A stretch of 64,000 bases of DNA, from assembly GCF_001179965.1 (NCBI RefSeq), contig NZ_CVSH01000026.1:26554-90553 (forward strand), in the 5' to 3' direction. This document shows, piece by piece, positions 17,939 through 26,759 of this stretch. Numbering within the stretch: the first letter of the stretch is position 1; every line of letters begins with the position of its first letter. Below the pieces are notes generated by a model that was given only the letters and a program-made list of their open reading frames with translations, searched no databases and was not told the DNA's origin. The position numbers were made by a program, and so were the translations under genes. The stretch comes from Candidatus Pelagibacter communis. Its GTDB lineage: Bacteria > Pseudomonadota > Alphaproteobacteria > Pelagibacterales > Pelagibacteraceae.

Positions 17939-18004
17939 GGTCAATACTGACCAAGAATGAGAGGGAGATAATTTATAAGGGAAACAATTTCATTCTCGGT
18001 CAGT
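17939..18004 (-). promoter_or_regulatory. Competing hairpins in the leader between hspQ and ccmC (candidate cis-regulatory RNA)
   Basis: ACTGACC (17946-17952) pairs with GGTCAGT (17998-18004), and inside it AGAATG (17954-17959) pairs with CATTCT (17991-17996), with one A/C mismatch between the two blocks. This gives a 13-pair interrupted stem with a loop of about 31 bases. GGTCA at 17939-17943 can instead pair with TGACC 17948-17952, excluding the long stem. The element lies 44-109 bases upstream of the ccmC start on the coding strand. There is no T-run after it, so it is not a standard terminator for hspQ. Function is unproven. Confidence 0.45.
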
Positions 18005-18069
18005 AAAAATTAAATAACAAACCTATATGACAAAGTTTTGAGCTAATTGTGTTTAAATAATGTATTTGG

Positions 18070-18390
18070 TTAATTTGAAGGCTTAAAATAGCTAGATCCC
18101 TTTTTGCCTGAGAAAATTTCGTTAATTAAAGGATGTTTAATTGGCTCTTCTGAGTCGTCGACTAATAGATTTTGCTCTGAGACGTAGGCTTCATAAGTAA
18201 CATCATCATTCTCAGCAAGAAGATGATAAAAGGGTTGGTCTTTTCTTGGTCTCACATTCTTAGGAATAGATTGGTACCATTCCTCGGAATTACTGAATTT
18301 AAAATCAACATCATATATTACACCTCTAAAATCAAAGTGTTTATGTTTAACGATGTCACCAATTGAAAACTTTGCTTTTTGAATGCTCAT
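18070..18390 (-). CDS. hspQ: Heat shock protein HspQ (hemimethylated-DNA-binding YccV family)
   Basis: Small protein that in enterobacteria modulates proteolysis by Lon and binds hemimethylated DNA. The 106-residue product matches the family throughout: FSIGDIVKHKHFDFRGVIYDVD, EEWYQSIPKNVRPRKDQPFYHLLAEN, TYEAYVSEQNLL and a C-terminal KHPLINEIF. A TATAAT sequence (reverse complement near 18398-18403) lies just before the ATG, so the transcript may have a very short leader. It is divergent from yciB. Family assignment is firm; its role here is assumed from homologues. Confidence 0.93.
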   Translation of the reverse strand: MSIQKAKFSIGDIVKHKHFDFRGVIYDVDFKFSNSEEWYQSIPKNVRPRKDQPFYHLLAENDDVTYEAYVSEQNLLVDDSEEPIKHPLINEIFSGKKGSSYFKPSN

Positions 18391-18470
18391 TAGAGTTATT
18401 ATATGTGTATTTAAATTTAAAAATCAATAAAAAAATATTAAAGTTTTTTGAAATCTGTTAATATCTTTTT

Positions 18471-19022
18471 GTGAATAAATCATTTTTCAAATTTGTCACA
18501 GACTTTGGTCCACTTTTAATATTTTTCTCTTTTTATTACAAAAATGATAAAAGTTTAGAAATAGCAATACCTCCTTTCATAATTGCCACACTAATCGCTT
18601 TAATTTTTGTTTGGATAAAAGAGAAAAAAATTCCAATGGTTCCTCTTATAGGAGGAATTTTGATAACTTTTTTTGGCGGTTTGACAATTTATTTTAAAAA
18701 TCCAATTTTTATTTATATTAAGCCTACAATAATCAATATATTATTTGGACTAGCTTTAATGTTTGGGAAGTTTTTTACTAAAGAACCATTGTTAAAGAAA
18801 ATGCTGGATGGTGCAATTAAAATTACAGATGAAGGTTGGAGGATATTAAACCAGAGGTGGGTATATTTCTTTTTTGCTCTTGCGATAATGAATGAAATAG
18901 TTTGGAGGACTCAAACAGAGGAATTTTGGGTAAATTTTAAAGTTTGGGGGATGTTACCTATAACATTTATATTCACTGCTTTTCAATTTAATGTAATTAA
19001 TAAGTACAAACTTGATGAATAA
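18471..19022 (+). CDS. yciB: Septation protein A / YciB family inner-membrane protein
   Basis: Inner-membrane protein of the intracellular septation (IspA/YciB) family, involved in cell-envelope integrity and division. The 183-residue protein has about five or six helices and the conserved segments FVTDFGPLLIFFSFYYKN, KPTIINILFGLALMFGK, and GWRILNQRWVYFFFALAIMNEIVWR. Translation starts at GTG 18471, which gives the canonical MNKSFFKFVTDFGP start. The stop overlaps the next start by a few bases. Confidence 0.9.
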   Translation: MNKSFFKFVTDFGPLLIFFSFYYKNDKSLEIAIPPFIIATLIALIFVWIKEKKIPMVPLIGGILITFFGGLTIYFKNPIFIYIKPTIINILFGLALMFGKFFTKEPLLKKMLDGAIKITDEGWRILNQRWVYFFFALAIMNEIVWRTQTEEFWVNFKVWGMLPITFIFTAFQFNVINKYKLDE

Positions 19023-19353
19023 AATCCTCAAACTTGTAGTAGATAACACCACGAATGAAAAAGATAAAAAACATTTTTTTGAAAAGAATGAGTTAAAAAT
19101 AATACTAGACCTATATGCAAAAATGGTTTCTCAAGGTTCTTGGAAAGATTATGGTCTATCTATATCAAGTAAACAAGTTGGATTTAGTGTTTTTAAAAAT
19201 TCTGCAGAAAATGCAATGTATAAAATTTGCAAAAATTTTAAACCTTCAAATAAAAATTTGAAATATTTAATAACAGATTCAAAAGGTAAGATTTATAAAA
19301 ACTCTAATAGTTTAGAGGTATTATTAAAAAGTACAAATTGGAAAAAATTATAG
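19015..19353 (+). CDS. DUF2794 family protein
   Basis: Conserved alphaproteobacterial protein of unknown function, 112 residues. The core ILDLYAKMVSQGSWKDYGLSI followed by VGFSVFKNSAENAMYKICK and YLITDSKGKIYKNSNSLEVLL matches the DUF2794 pattern of a small alpha/beta protein. I start it at the ATG at 19015, which overlaps the yciB stop by eight bases; a TTG one codon earlier is the alternative. It is probably translated with yciB. It converges with the BI-1 gene eight bases away. Confidence 0.8.
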   Translation: MNKILKLVVDNTTNEKDKKHFFEKNELKIILDLYAKMVSQGSWKDYGLSISSKQVGFSVFKNSAENAMYKICKNFKPSNKNLKYLITDSKGKIYKNSNSLEVLLKSTNWKKL

Positions 19354-19361
19354 AGATCGAG

Positions 19362-20117
19362 TTATCTTCTTTGTCCGAAAAGTCTTAGAAGCATTATGAA
19401 CAAGTTGATAAAATCTAAATAAAGGGTAAGTGCACCCATTACTGCTTTTTTACCGATAACTTCACCTGAATCTGATGCCGCGTACATATTTTTGATTTTT
19501 TGAGTATCGTATGCAGTTAAACCAACAAAGATTAATACTCCTAATATAGAGATAACAAAATACATCATCGCAGATTTTAAAAATATATTTACAAGTGATG
19601 CAATAATTATTCCAATTAGACCCATCATTAGAAAAGATCCAAATTTTGTTAAATCTCTTTTAGTAGTGTATCCATAAATACTCATAGCACCAAAAGTAGC
19701 TGATGTGATGAAAAAAACTCTAGCAACACTTACACCAGTATAAACTAGAAGGATCCAAGACAATGACAATCCCATTAAAGCCGCAAAAATCCAAAATACT
19801 GTTTGTGCCTTAGCAGCACTCATTTTGTTTATTCCAAAGCTCATATAAAACACCACCCCTAGCGGAGCTAACATCACTATCCATTTTAAACCTGAAAAGA
19901 AAAGTGCATTACCTAATGAGGTAAAACCTACGATGGCACCTTGAGAGTCTGTTACTACAGACATCTTAAATGATAATAACGCAATAATTCCAGTTAGAAG
20001 GACACCAGTTGCCATATAGTTATAGATCTTTAGCATGTAAGATCTTAGACCTTCGTCCCATACTACGGTTTTTTTGGCAGCTGTTGCCTGAAAGATATTT
20101 TGTCTATTAAAATCCAT
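19362..20117 (-). CDS. Bax inhibitor-1 / YccA family membrane protein
   Basis: Seven-helix inner-membrane protein of the BI-1/YccA (TMBIM) family; bacterial members include pH-gated calcium-leak channels and YccA, which modulates FtsH. The 251-residue sequence begins FNRQNIFQATAAKKTVVWDEGLRSYMLKIYNYMATGVLLTG and ends with FVGLTAYDTQKIKNMY and ALTLYLDFINLFIMLLRLFGQRR, both family hallmarks (YDTQ and LYLDFINLF). It is monocistronic and converges with the DUF2794 gene. Exact role is not determinable from sequence. Confidence 0.93.
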   Translation of the reverse strand: MDFNRQNIFQATAAKKTVVWDEGLRSYMLKIYNYMATGVLLTGIIALLSFKMSVVTDSQGAIVGFTSLGNALFFSGLKWIVMLAPLGVVFYMSFGINKMSAAKAQTVFWIFAALMGLSLSWILLVYTGVSVARVFFITSATFGAMSIYGYTTKRDLTKFGSFLMMGLIGIIIASLVNIFLKSAMMYFVISILGVLIFVGLTAYDTQKIKNMYAASDSGEVIGKKAVMGALTLYLDFINLFIMLLRLFGQRR

Positions 20118-20176
20118 ATAATATATATAATAATATTTTTTTATATTTTCAAGTAATCAAAAAAAGCAAAATTTTA

Positions 20177-21215
20177 ATGAATTATAAGAAATTGGGTAAC
20201 ACAGACTTAAAAGTGAGTACAATTTGTCTCGGTACCATGACCTGGGGTGAACAAAACACAGAGCAAGAAGGTTTTGAACAAATGGATTTTGCTTTAGATC
20301 AAGGTGTAAATTTTTGGGATACAGCAGAAATTTACTCAATTCCACCAAAAGCAGAAACTTTCGGTCACACAGAAATTATAATTGGTAACTGGTTTAAAAA
20401 AACAAAAAAAAAGAGAAAAAGTCATCCTTGCAACAAAAGTTGCGGGTCCAATGAGATCATATGTAAGAGGTGGTGGCAATCAATTTGGAATTAAAAATAT
20501 GACAGAGGCAATTGACGGAAGTTTAAAAAGATTACAAACAGATTATATAGATTTATATCAATTGCATTGGCCTGAAAGAAATACCAATATGTTTGGAAGA
20601 CTGGGTTATGAACATAATGACAACGGTGAATGGAATAAATTTGAAGATGTTTTAGAAAACTTACAAAAATTCATTCAAGCAGGTAAGATTAGATACGTAG
20701 GATTATCAAATGAAACGCCGTGGGGAGCTTCTAAATTTTTACAAATTTCTAAAGAAAAAAAATTACCAAGGATGATGTCAGTTCAAAATCCATATAATTT
20801 ACTTAACAGAACTTATGAGATAGGTTTAGCGGAAATATCTGTGAGAGAACAAATGGGCCTCTTAGCTTATTCACCTCTTGCAATTGGTTTCTTGACTGGG
20901 AAATATAGAAATCAAGAAAGACCAGAAAAATCAAGACTTGCGGTAGATGGAGATTTTTGGACGAGATATAATAAGCCAAATACTGAAAAAGCTGTTGATG
21001 CTTATTATGAAATAGCTAAAAAATTTGACTTAGATATGGCCCAGATGTCTTTAAAATTCTGTGAAATTCAACCCTTCGTTACTAGTGTAATAATTGGCGC
21101 TACAAGAATGGATCAGTTGAAAACAGATATAGAAAGTGTAAATGTAAATTTAACAAAAGAAATTTTAAAAGAAATTAATGAAGTGCAAAGTATATATCCA
21201 AATCCATGTCCATAG
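20177..21215 (+). CDS. tas: Tas-like aldo/keto reductase (frameshifted in a poly-A run)
   Basis: NADPH-dependent oxidoreductase with a TIM barrel. The N-terminal frame has LGTMTWGEQNTEQEG and the catalytic region FWDTAEIYSIPPKAE; the second frame has VILATKVAGP, YIDLYQLHWPERNTN, KIRYVGLSNETPWGA and the cofactor-binding IIGATRMDQLKTDIES. The whole matches E. coli Tas closely. The two frames are broken by nine A at 20404-20412: with eight, IIIGNWFKKTKKREKVILATK is continuous and the protein has 345 residues, the length of Tas. Upstream runs a 59-base gap shared with the divergent BI-1 gene. The stop overlaps the ialB start by ten bases. Confidence 0.9.
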
Positions 21216-21712
21216 TTAAAAAAATATTATTACTATCTGTGTTAATGACATTAAGTCTTGCTGCATCAGCTGAGGAAATAAAAAAAATAGGTAAATTTAA
21301 AGATTGGGAAGCTATGGTTTTAGTAAGAGATAGTGGCATTACTTGTTTTGCTCAATCAAAACCGGTTCTTCAAGCTCCAAAAACAAACAAAAGGGATGCA
21401 AGACTATTTGTTAGTTTTAGACCCAATGAAAAAATTAAAGATGAGATAAGTATTACTTCAGGTTATGAGTTTAATAAAAAAAATTCTATTACTGCTAAGT
21501 CTGGAAAGTACAAATATAATTTTGATATTTCGCAACAAGGCTTTGCCTGGATTGCAGATGCTAAAATTGAAAAAAAAATGATTAAAACTATGAAAAGAGG
21601 ATCAAGAATTATGATATCAGGACATAATTCATCTGGTTCACAAACTATTGACCATTATTCACTTCTAGGTTTCACAAAAGCTTATAACGAGGCAAAGAAA
21701 AGCTGTAGTTAG
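21206..21712 (+). CDS. Invasion-associated locus B (IalB) family periplasmic protein
   Basis: 168-residue secreted protein with a signal peptide ([22 protein letters not shown], cleavage after ASA). Mature sequence [26 protein letters not shown], with the W and C near the start, and the later [27 protein letters not shown] and [19 protein letters not shown] match the IalB family, common in alphaproteobacteria. The two cysteines near either end probably form a disulfide. In Bartonella the family was linked to erythrocyte invasion; in a free-living bacterium its role is unknown. It overlaps the tas stop and is four bases upstream of argG. Confidence 0.85.
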   Translation: MSIVKKILLLSVLMTLSLAASAEEIKKIGKFKDWEAMVLVRDSGITCFAQSKPVLQAPKTNKRDARLFVSFRPNEKIKDEISITSGYEFNKKNSITAKSGKYKYNFDISQQGFAWIADAKIEKKMIKTMKRGSRIMISGHNSSGSQTIDHYSLLGFTKAYNEAKKSCS

Positions 21713-21716
21713 AATA

Positions 21717-22898
21717 ATGAGTAAAAAAAAAATTGTTCTCGCTTATTCAGGCGGTTTAGACACTTCCATAATACTTAAATGGCTCCAAGAAAACTATAAT
21801 GCTGAAGTAATTGCTTATACCGCAGATATTGGCCAAGAACTCAATAAAAAGAAAATAATTAAAAATGCAAAAAAACTAGGTGTAAAAAAAATAGTCATCA
21901 ATAACCTTAAAAATATTTTTGTAAAAGATTACGTATTTCCAATGATTAGAGGTCACGCCATTTATGAAGGTGTTTATCTATTAGGTACATCAATTGCTAG
22001 ACCTTTAATTGCAAAAGACCAAATTCAAGTTGCAAAAAAAAATAAAGCTTTTGCTGTTTCCCATGGATCAACAGGCAAAGGAAATGATCAAGTAAGATTT
22101 GAATTGGGTTATCATTATTTTGGTCCAAAAATAAAAGTTATTGCTCCTTGGAGAATTTGGAAATTAAAATCAAGAACAGACTTAATAAATTATGCAAGAA
22201 AGAATAATATTTCAATTCCAAAAGACAAAAAAGGGGCGCCACCCTTTTCAGTTGATGATAATTTATTTCATACATCGACTGAGGGTAAAGTTTTAGAAAA
22301 TCCAAAAAATTCAGCTCCAGAGTTTATTTTTCAAAGGACAATTTCACCTGAGAAAGCACCTAATAAACCTACTTATTTATCAATTGGATTTAAAAATGGC
22401 GATCCAACAAGTGTAAATGGAAAGAAATTAACTCCAGAGAAAATTTTAGAAAAATTAAATCAGTTAGGTGGAAAAAATGGAATTGGGAGAGTTGATTTAG
22501 TTGAAAATAGATTCATTGGAATAAAATCTAGAGGAGTTTATGAAACACCCGGAGGGACATTGCTTTTAATTGCTCATAGAGCAATAGAGTCTGTAACACT
22601 AGATAGAGATACTATGCATAAAAAAGACTCCATTATGCCAAGATATGCTGAATTAATTTACAATGGTTATTGGTTTTCTAAAGAAAGATTAAAATTACAA
22701 AAAATTGTGGATCAAAAAAGAAAGAAGGTTAATGGAACTGTAAAACTTAAGCTATATAAAGGAAATGTTACAATTCAATCAAGAATGACAAAAAGTAGTG
22801 CTTACTCAATGAAGAAAGTCTCTTTTGAAGAAAATAAATCTTTTAATAAAGCTAATGTTGAAAGGTTTATTAATTTCCACAAAAAAAAATTAAAATAA
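21717..22898 (+). CDS. argG: Argininosuccinate synthase
   Basis: Condenses citrulline and aspartate with ATP to argininosuccinate, the penultimate step of arginine synthesis. The 393-residue protein shows the N-type ATP pyrophosphatase loop [16 protein letters not shown] (residues 7-22), the YTADIGQE stretch, [35 protein letters not shown] and [18 protein letters not shown]. Full length, with no abnormality. It is the third gene of a rightward run (tas, ialB, argG, photolyase-like) with spacings of only a few bases; no other arg gene is nearby. Confidence 0.97.
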   Translation: MSKKKIVLAYSGGLDTSIILKWLQENYNAEVIAYTADIGQELNKKKIIKNAKKLGVKKIVINNLKNIFVKDYVFPMIRGHAIYEGVYLLGTSIARPLIAKDQIQVAKKNKAFAVSHGSTGKGNDQVRFELGYHYFGPKIKVIAPWRIWKLKSRTDLINYARKNNISIPKDKKGAPPFSVDDNLFHTSTEGKVLENPKNSAPEFIFQRTISPEKAPNKPTYLSIGFKNGDPTSVNGKKLTPEKILEKLNQLGGKNGIGRVDLVENRFIGIKSRGVYETPGGTLLLIAHRAIESVTLDRDTMHKKDSIMPRYAELIYNGYWFSKERLKLQKIVDQKRKKVNGTVKLKLYKGNVTIQSRMTKSSAYSMKKVSFEENKSFNKANVERFINFHKKKLK

Positions 22899-22903
22899 CA
22901 AAT

Positions 22904-24040
22904 ATGAAGTTTGAAGCCTCGAGAGCGAAAGCTATAAATAAATTAAATAATTTTGTTGAAAATAATCTTTCTGATTATTCGAAGCTAAGAAACTTTGATT
23001 TTGGCCCTGATAAACGAAATAATGTTTCTTGCTTATCACCTTATATAACCCATGGTGTAATTAACGAAGTTGAAATAATAAAAAAATCACTGGATAAGTA
23101 TTCTTTTTCAAAAAACGAAAAGTTCATACAGGAAGTACTCTGGAGAACATATTGGAAAGGTTGGCTAGAATTAAGACCAAATGTTTGGGACGACTATTTA
23201 ATTGATCTTAAAAATATTCGAGAAAAATATAAAAACGACACAAATTATCAAAATGCAATAAATGGTAAAACTAATATTGATTGCTTTAATGAATGGGTAA
23301 GTGAATTGAAAGAAAATAACTACTTACATAATCATACAAGAATGTGGTTTGCCAGTATTTGGATTTTTACACTTGATTTGCCTTGGCAACTTGGTGCAGA
23401 ATTTTTTATGCATCATCTATATGATGGAGATGCAGCATCAAATACTCTCGGATGGAGATGGGTTGCAGGAGTTCAAACACAAGGAAAGCATTATCTTGCG
23501 AGCGAATGGAATATAAAAAAATTTACCAAAGATAGATTTAAAAATATTAAGTTAAATGAGAACGCTCCTCCAAAAATTTCAGACAAAACTTACTCAATAA
23601 TAAAACAGAATTTTATTAATTCTGAAAATATTGAAGAAAATAGTTTGTTAATTTTTGATAACAATCTTTCTTTTGAATTCACTGACTTTAAAAATAAAAA
23701 GTTCAAAAAAATTTATTTAATATCTAATAGAGATAGATCAATCAAACTTAGTGAAAAAGTAATGAAATTTAAATCACTTTTAATCAATGATCAGGAACAT
23801 AGATTAAAAGAGCAATCAATTGATTGCGAAGTTATTGATATAAATGAAATTAAAAACATCGATGAAAAAATTATTGGATTATATCCAAATGTTGGTGAAA
23901 ACTTAGATTATCTAAATACAAATAACTTAAATTTGAATTTTCTATACAGAAAACTTGACCAGTATTCTTGGCAATATTGTAATAAAGGATTTTTTAATTT
24001 TAAAAATTACATTCCTAAAATTATTGCAACTTTTAGCTAA
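22904..24040 (+). CDS. Photolyase/cryptochrome FAD-binding-domain protein with the alpha/beta domain apparently at the C-terminus
   Basis: 378-residue protein lacking the usual N-terminal antenna domain: it begins directly with the FAD-binding helical domain. Recognisable pieces are LSPYITHGVIN, IQEVLWRTYWKGW, CFNEWVSELKENNYLHNHTRMWFASIWIFTLDLPWQLGAEFF (the RM-W-S region contacting FAD), YDGDAASNTLGWRWVAGVQT and KGFFNF. From about residue 240 comes a segment with strands and helices (SLLIFDNNLSFEF, KIYLISNRDRS, IDCEVIDINEI) resembling the Rossmann-like antenna fold. This suggests a domain order opposite to ordinary photolyases. Whether it repairs DNA or is a photoreceptor is unknown. It is five bases after argG. 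Confidence 0.75.
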   Translation: MKFEASRAKAINKLNNFVENNLSDYSKLRNFDFGPDKRNNVSCLSPYITHGVINEVEIIKKSLDKYSFSKNEKFIQEVLWRTYWKGWLELRPNVWDDYLIDLKNIREKYKNDTNYQNAINGKTNIDCFNEWVSELKENNYLHNHTRMWFASIWIFTLDLPWQLGAEFFMHHLYDGDAASNTLGWRWVAGVQTQGKHYLASEWNIKKFTKDRFKNIKLNENAPPKISDKTYSIIKQNFINSENIEENSLLIFDNNLSFEFTDFKNKKFKKIYLISNRDRSIKLSEKVMKFKSLLINDQEHRLKEQSIDCEVIDINEIKNIDEKIIGLYPNVGENLDYLNTNNLNLNFLYRKLDQYSWQYCNKGFFNFKNYIPKIIATFS

Positions 24041-24051
24041 CTTTTAGATAT

Positions 24052-24180
24052 TTATTTTTTTGATGAACATTTTTTAGAACAATATTTTACTTTTTCCCAA
24101 TTTAGCTTCCATTTTTTTCTCCATTTAAATGGCCTTTCACAAATTGGACATAACTTAGTTGGTAGGTTTTGTTTTTTCAT
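24052..24180 (-). CDS. DUF2256 zinc-ribbon-like small protein
   Basis: 42-residue protein starting MKKQNLPTKLCPICERPFKWRKKW and ending with KVKYCSKKCSSKK. The CPIC and C-x3-C pairs suggest a zinc knuckle, and the RPFxWRKKW core is the DUF2256 signature. Genes for DUF2256 are commonly found beside photolyase or cryptochrome genes, as here. It overlaps the start of the DCC gene's end by 26 bases (24155-24180), so it is the last gene of the leftward photolyase operon, and it converges with the photolyase-like gene 12 bases away. It is too short to be found by length alone; the four cysteines and family motif support it. Function unknown. Confidence 0.85.
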   Translation of the reverse strand: MKKQNLPTKLCPICERPFKWRKKWKLNWEKVKYCSKKCSSKK

Positions 24181-24526
24181 TGAGTTGGTGTTTGTTTTTT
24201 AAAAATAAAAAATAAGCTACAAATTCATAAGCGTAATTAAATAAAAAAAATAAAGGTTTAAAACTTAAGATTTTGGCTAAAAAATTATATTTTGGAATTT
24301 TTGACCAAATAATAATAAAAGCTTTTGCTCCACCTATTACCTTTCCATCATCGATGACATGAAGTCTTCTTAATAATTCTTCTTGAGATTTAGATGTTAT
24401 TTTTAGAGCCTCATCATTATTCGTGATATCAATCCACTCAAGATTACTGTCAGCAATTTTTTTGTAGTGGTTTATCTCTAATCTACAAACATTGCATGAA
24501 TTGTTAAAAAAAACTTTAATTGCCAT
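24155..24526 (-). CDS. DCC family (DUF393) thiol-disulfide oxidoreductase-like protein
   Basis: 123-residue thioredoxin-fold protein. The N-terminus KVFFNNSCNVCRLEINHYKK places a C-x-x-C (residues 11-14) after the first strand, as in DCC proteins, though the usual D-G before the first cysteine is replaced by N-S. It continues with WIDITNNDEA, RRLHVIDDGKVIGGAKAFIIIWSKIP and a hydrophobic tail. The GGAKAFIIIW segment is a DUF393 hallmark. It overlaps the photolyase stop by 11 bases and the DUF2256 start by 26, so the three are translated as a unit. Its redox partner is unknown. Confidence 0.82.
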   Translation of the reverse strand: MAIKVFFNNSCNVCRLEINHYKKIADSNLEWIDITNNDEALKITSKSQEELLRRLHVIDDGKVIGGAKAFIIIWSKIPKYNFLAKILSFKPLFFLFNYAYEFVAYFLFLKNKHQLNEKTKPTN

Positions 24527-26013
24527 ATGTATTCTTATTTATAAATTTTTCAGCCTCTGACAATATTAATTTTTTTCTCTCAGGTTTCATCTTATCAAAA
24601 ATTCTTACCATCATTGAAAGTCTTGGATTTTTTAAAAAGAAATTTCTATTTCTATTAATAAATCTCCAGTACAAACCATCCATGGTATTGCACCATTCAC
24701 CTTTTTTAAAATCCATCATTTTCATAAAGTAACTTGATCCACAAATATAAGGCTTAGTAGCAAAAATTCCTCCATCACTGAATAAACCCATTCCATAAAC
24801 ATTTGGCACCATTACCCAATCAGATGAGTCCACAAACATTTCCATGAACCATTTGTAAACAATTTTAGGTTTCAATTCACACAAGTTCATAATATTTGAA
24901 AGTATCATAAGTCTTTCAATATGATGTGACCATCCGTGATTTAATGCATTTTTAATTGCATGATCTAGTGGCGGTAAACCTGTTGTTCCCTCATACCACG
25001 AGTCTTTCATTTTTCTATTTTGCTTAAAAAAATTTCTTGTTTCCATTTCATTACTATACTGTTGATAAACTCCTCGCATAAACTCTCTCCAACCAATAAC
25101 CTGTCTTACATAACCTTCTAGAGAATTTAGTCGGATTTTATTCTTTTTATGAAATTCTAAAGTTTTAGAAATTATAAATTCTGGTGTTATAAGACCTAAA
25201 TTAATATACGGACTTAAAGCGCTATGAAATAAAATGTTGTTTCCTTGATCAACTGCATCTTCATAATCTCCAAATAAATTTGACTTCTCTTTAAGAAAGA
25301 AGTTAAGAAGTTTAACTACATCATCATATTCTGTTGCAAACCAAAAATTTTGTATACTTCCTGGATGATCTTTAAAAATTTTTTCAATAATAGGTTTTAA
25401 ATTTTTTGTATGCTTTGTTTCAGCGATTGTTGGAAATTTTGGAACTTTCGTATTTTTAGGAAGTTTCTTTCTATTATCTTCATCAAAACTCCATTTTCCG
25501 CCTTCTGGTGTTCCGTCTTTCTTCATTAATATATCAAGCTTTTGTCTAGTACCTTTATAAAAAGTGGCCATGAACGGTCTTTTATTTTTTGAAAGATAAT
25601 TATTAAATTCCTCTCTAGTGTTTAGAAACATTGGCGATTTAATTTGATGCCAAATCAAATCGTTTTTTTTAACAAAGTTTTGTACTTTTTTTTCAAAAAA
25701 CTTATCTTCAATTTCAAAACTAGTAATCTCTTTGATTTTTTTTGGATTTAATAATTTTTTTTATTTTTTCTAAATAATCTTTTTTAAAATCACCTGAGTC
25801 AATTTTCGTATACTCAATTTTAAACTTATTTTTTTTTAGATTATCTGCGTGAGATCTCATTGCAGATAAAAAAAGTAGAATTTTTAACTTATGATGCTTT
25901 TCATAAGTGCACAATTCATAGTCTTCGGACATAAAAAATAGGTGATCATTTTTGAAGCGGTCTAAATATTTTGGTGGAAATAACTGGTTTCCAAGTATAA
26001 AAAATAACTTCAT
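24516..26013 (-). CDS. PhrB-like (FeS-BCP type) photolyase/cryptochrome, frameshifted and lacking most cluster cysteines
   Basis: Matches the prokaryotic (6-4) photolyase group. The N-terminal frame MKLFFILGNQLFPPKYLD with HHKLKILLFLSAMRSHADNL is the antenna domain; the C-terminal frame has LEGYVRQVIGWREFMRG, HIERLMILSNIMNL, WVMVPNVYGMGLFSDGGIFATKPY and WCNTMDGLYWRF. The two are split by eight T (plus strand 25736-25743); with seven, KKIIKSKKIKEITSFEIEDK is continuous, giving 498 residues, the normal length. Of the four cysteines that hold the 4Fe-4S cluster in FeS-BCP proteins only one (WCNTM) remains. It is the first gene of the leftward photolyase-DCC-DUF2256 operon and diverges from the SDR gene across 27 bases. 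Confidence 0.85.
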
Positions 26014-26040
26014 AATATAACTATAACGTAATTATTATTT

Positions 26041-26754
26041 ATGTCAGGAAAGTTTTTGATATTTGGTGCCACAGGTTCAATTGGATCCAGTTTAGCAAAA
26101 CAGTTAAAAAATGCTGGTATTTCAAATGTTCATTTAATTGCTAGAAATGAAAATGAGGTTAAAAATATTTCAACAAATCTTGGATTTAATTATTCAGTTG
26201 CAGATGTTCTAAAAGATGGATTTGTAGAAAAAATCAAAAAAGATATTGATGAAGTTTGCGGGATTGCTTATTGCGTAGGCTCCATAGATTTAAAACCACT
26301 TCGAATGGCAACAGAGCAAGATTTTAATAAGTGTATGAAGTTAAATCTTTATTCTGCAGTTGACGCAATTAAAGGTTTTCAAGAAAGTTTAAAAAAAAAT
26401 AAAGGATCGGTTGTTTTGTTCTCTACAGTTGCTGCTCAAAGAGGTTTCACAAATCATTCTATAATAGCATCAGCTAAAGCTGCTGTAGAAGGTTTAACAG
26501 TTTCACTCGCAGCTGAATTTGCCCCAAACATTCGAGTTAACTGTGTAGCACCAAGCTTAACTAACTCAAAAATTGCTCAGCCTATGCTAAAAAATAAAGC
26601 TCTTGCAGAAGGTATAGCTAAAGCACATCCATTAAAAAGATTAGGTGAGGGAAAAGATTCAGCAGCATTGGCAAAATTTTTGCTTACTGAAGATAGCTCT
26701 TGGGTTACAGGGCAAATTATTGCTGTTGATGGTGGTAGATCAAAGCTATCTTGA
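26041..26754 (+). CDS. Short-chain dehydrogenase/reductase-like protein lacking the catalytic tyrosine
   Basis: 237-residue SDR fold. The cofactor loop FGATGSIGSSLAKQL (residues 8-22), VCGIAYCVGSIDLKPL (the NAG-type strand), LFSTVAAQRGF with the catalytic serine, and the C-terminal SWVTGQIIAVDGGRS place it in the FabG-like family. The YxxxK motif reads IASAK, so the tyrosine four residues before the lysine is isoleucine. It may therefore not be a standard reductase. It diverges from the photolyase gene by 27 bases, and SDR genes of this kind are often near photolyases. It converges with folD five bases away. Confidence 0.82.
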   Translation: MSGKFLIFGATGSIGSSLAKQLKNAGISNVHLIARNENEVKNISTNLGFNYSVADVLKDGFVEKIKKDIDEVCGIAYCVGSIDLKPLRMATEQDFNKCMKLNLYSAVDAIKGFQESLKKNKGSVVLFSTVAAQRGFTNHSIIASAKAAVEGLTVSLAAEFAPNIRVNCVAPSLTNSKIAQPMLKNKALAEGIAKAHPLKRLGEGKDSAALAKFLLTEDSSWVTGQIIAVDGGRSKLS

Positions 26755-26759
26755 AGTAT

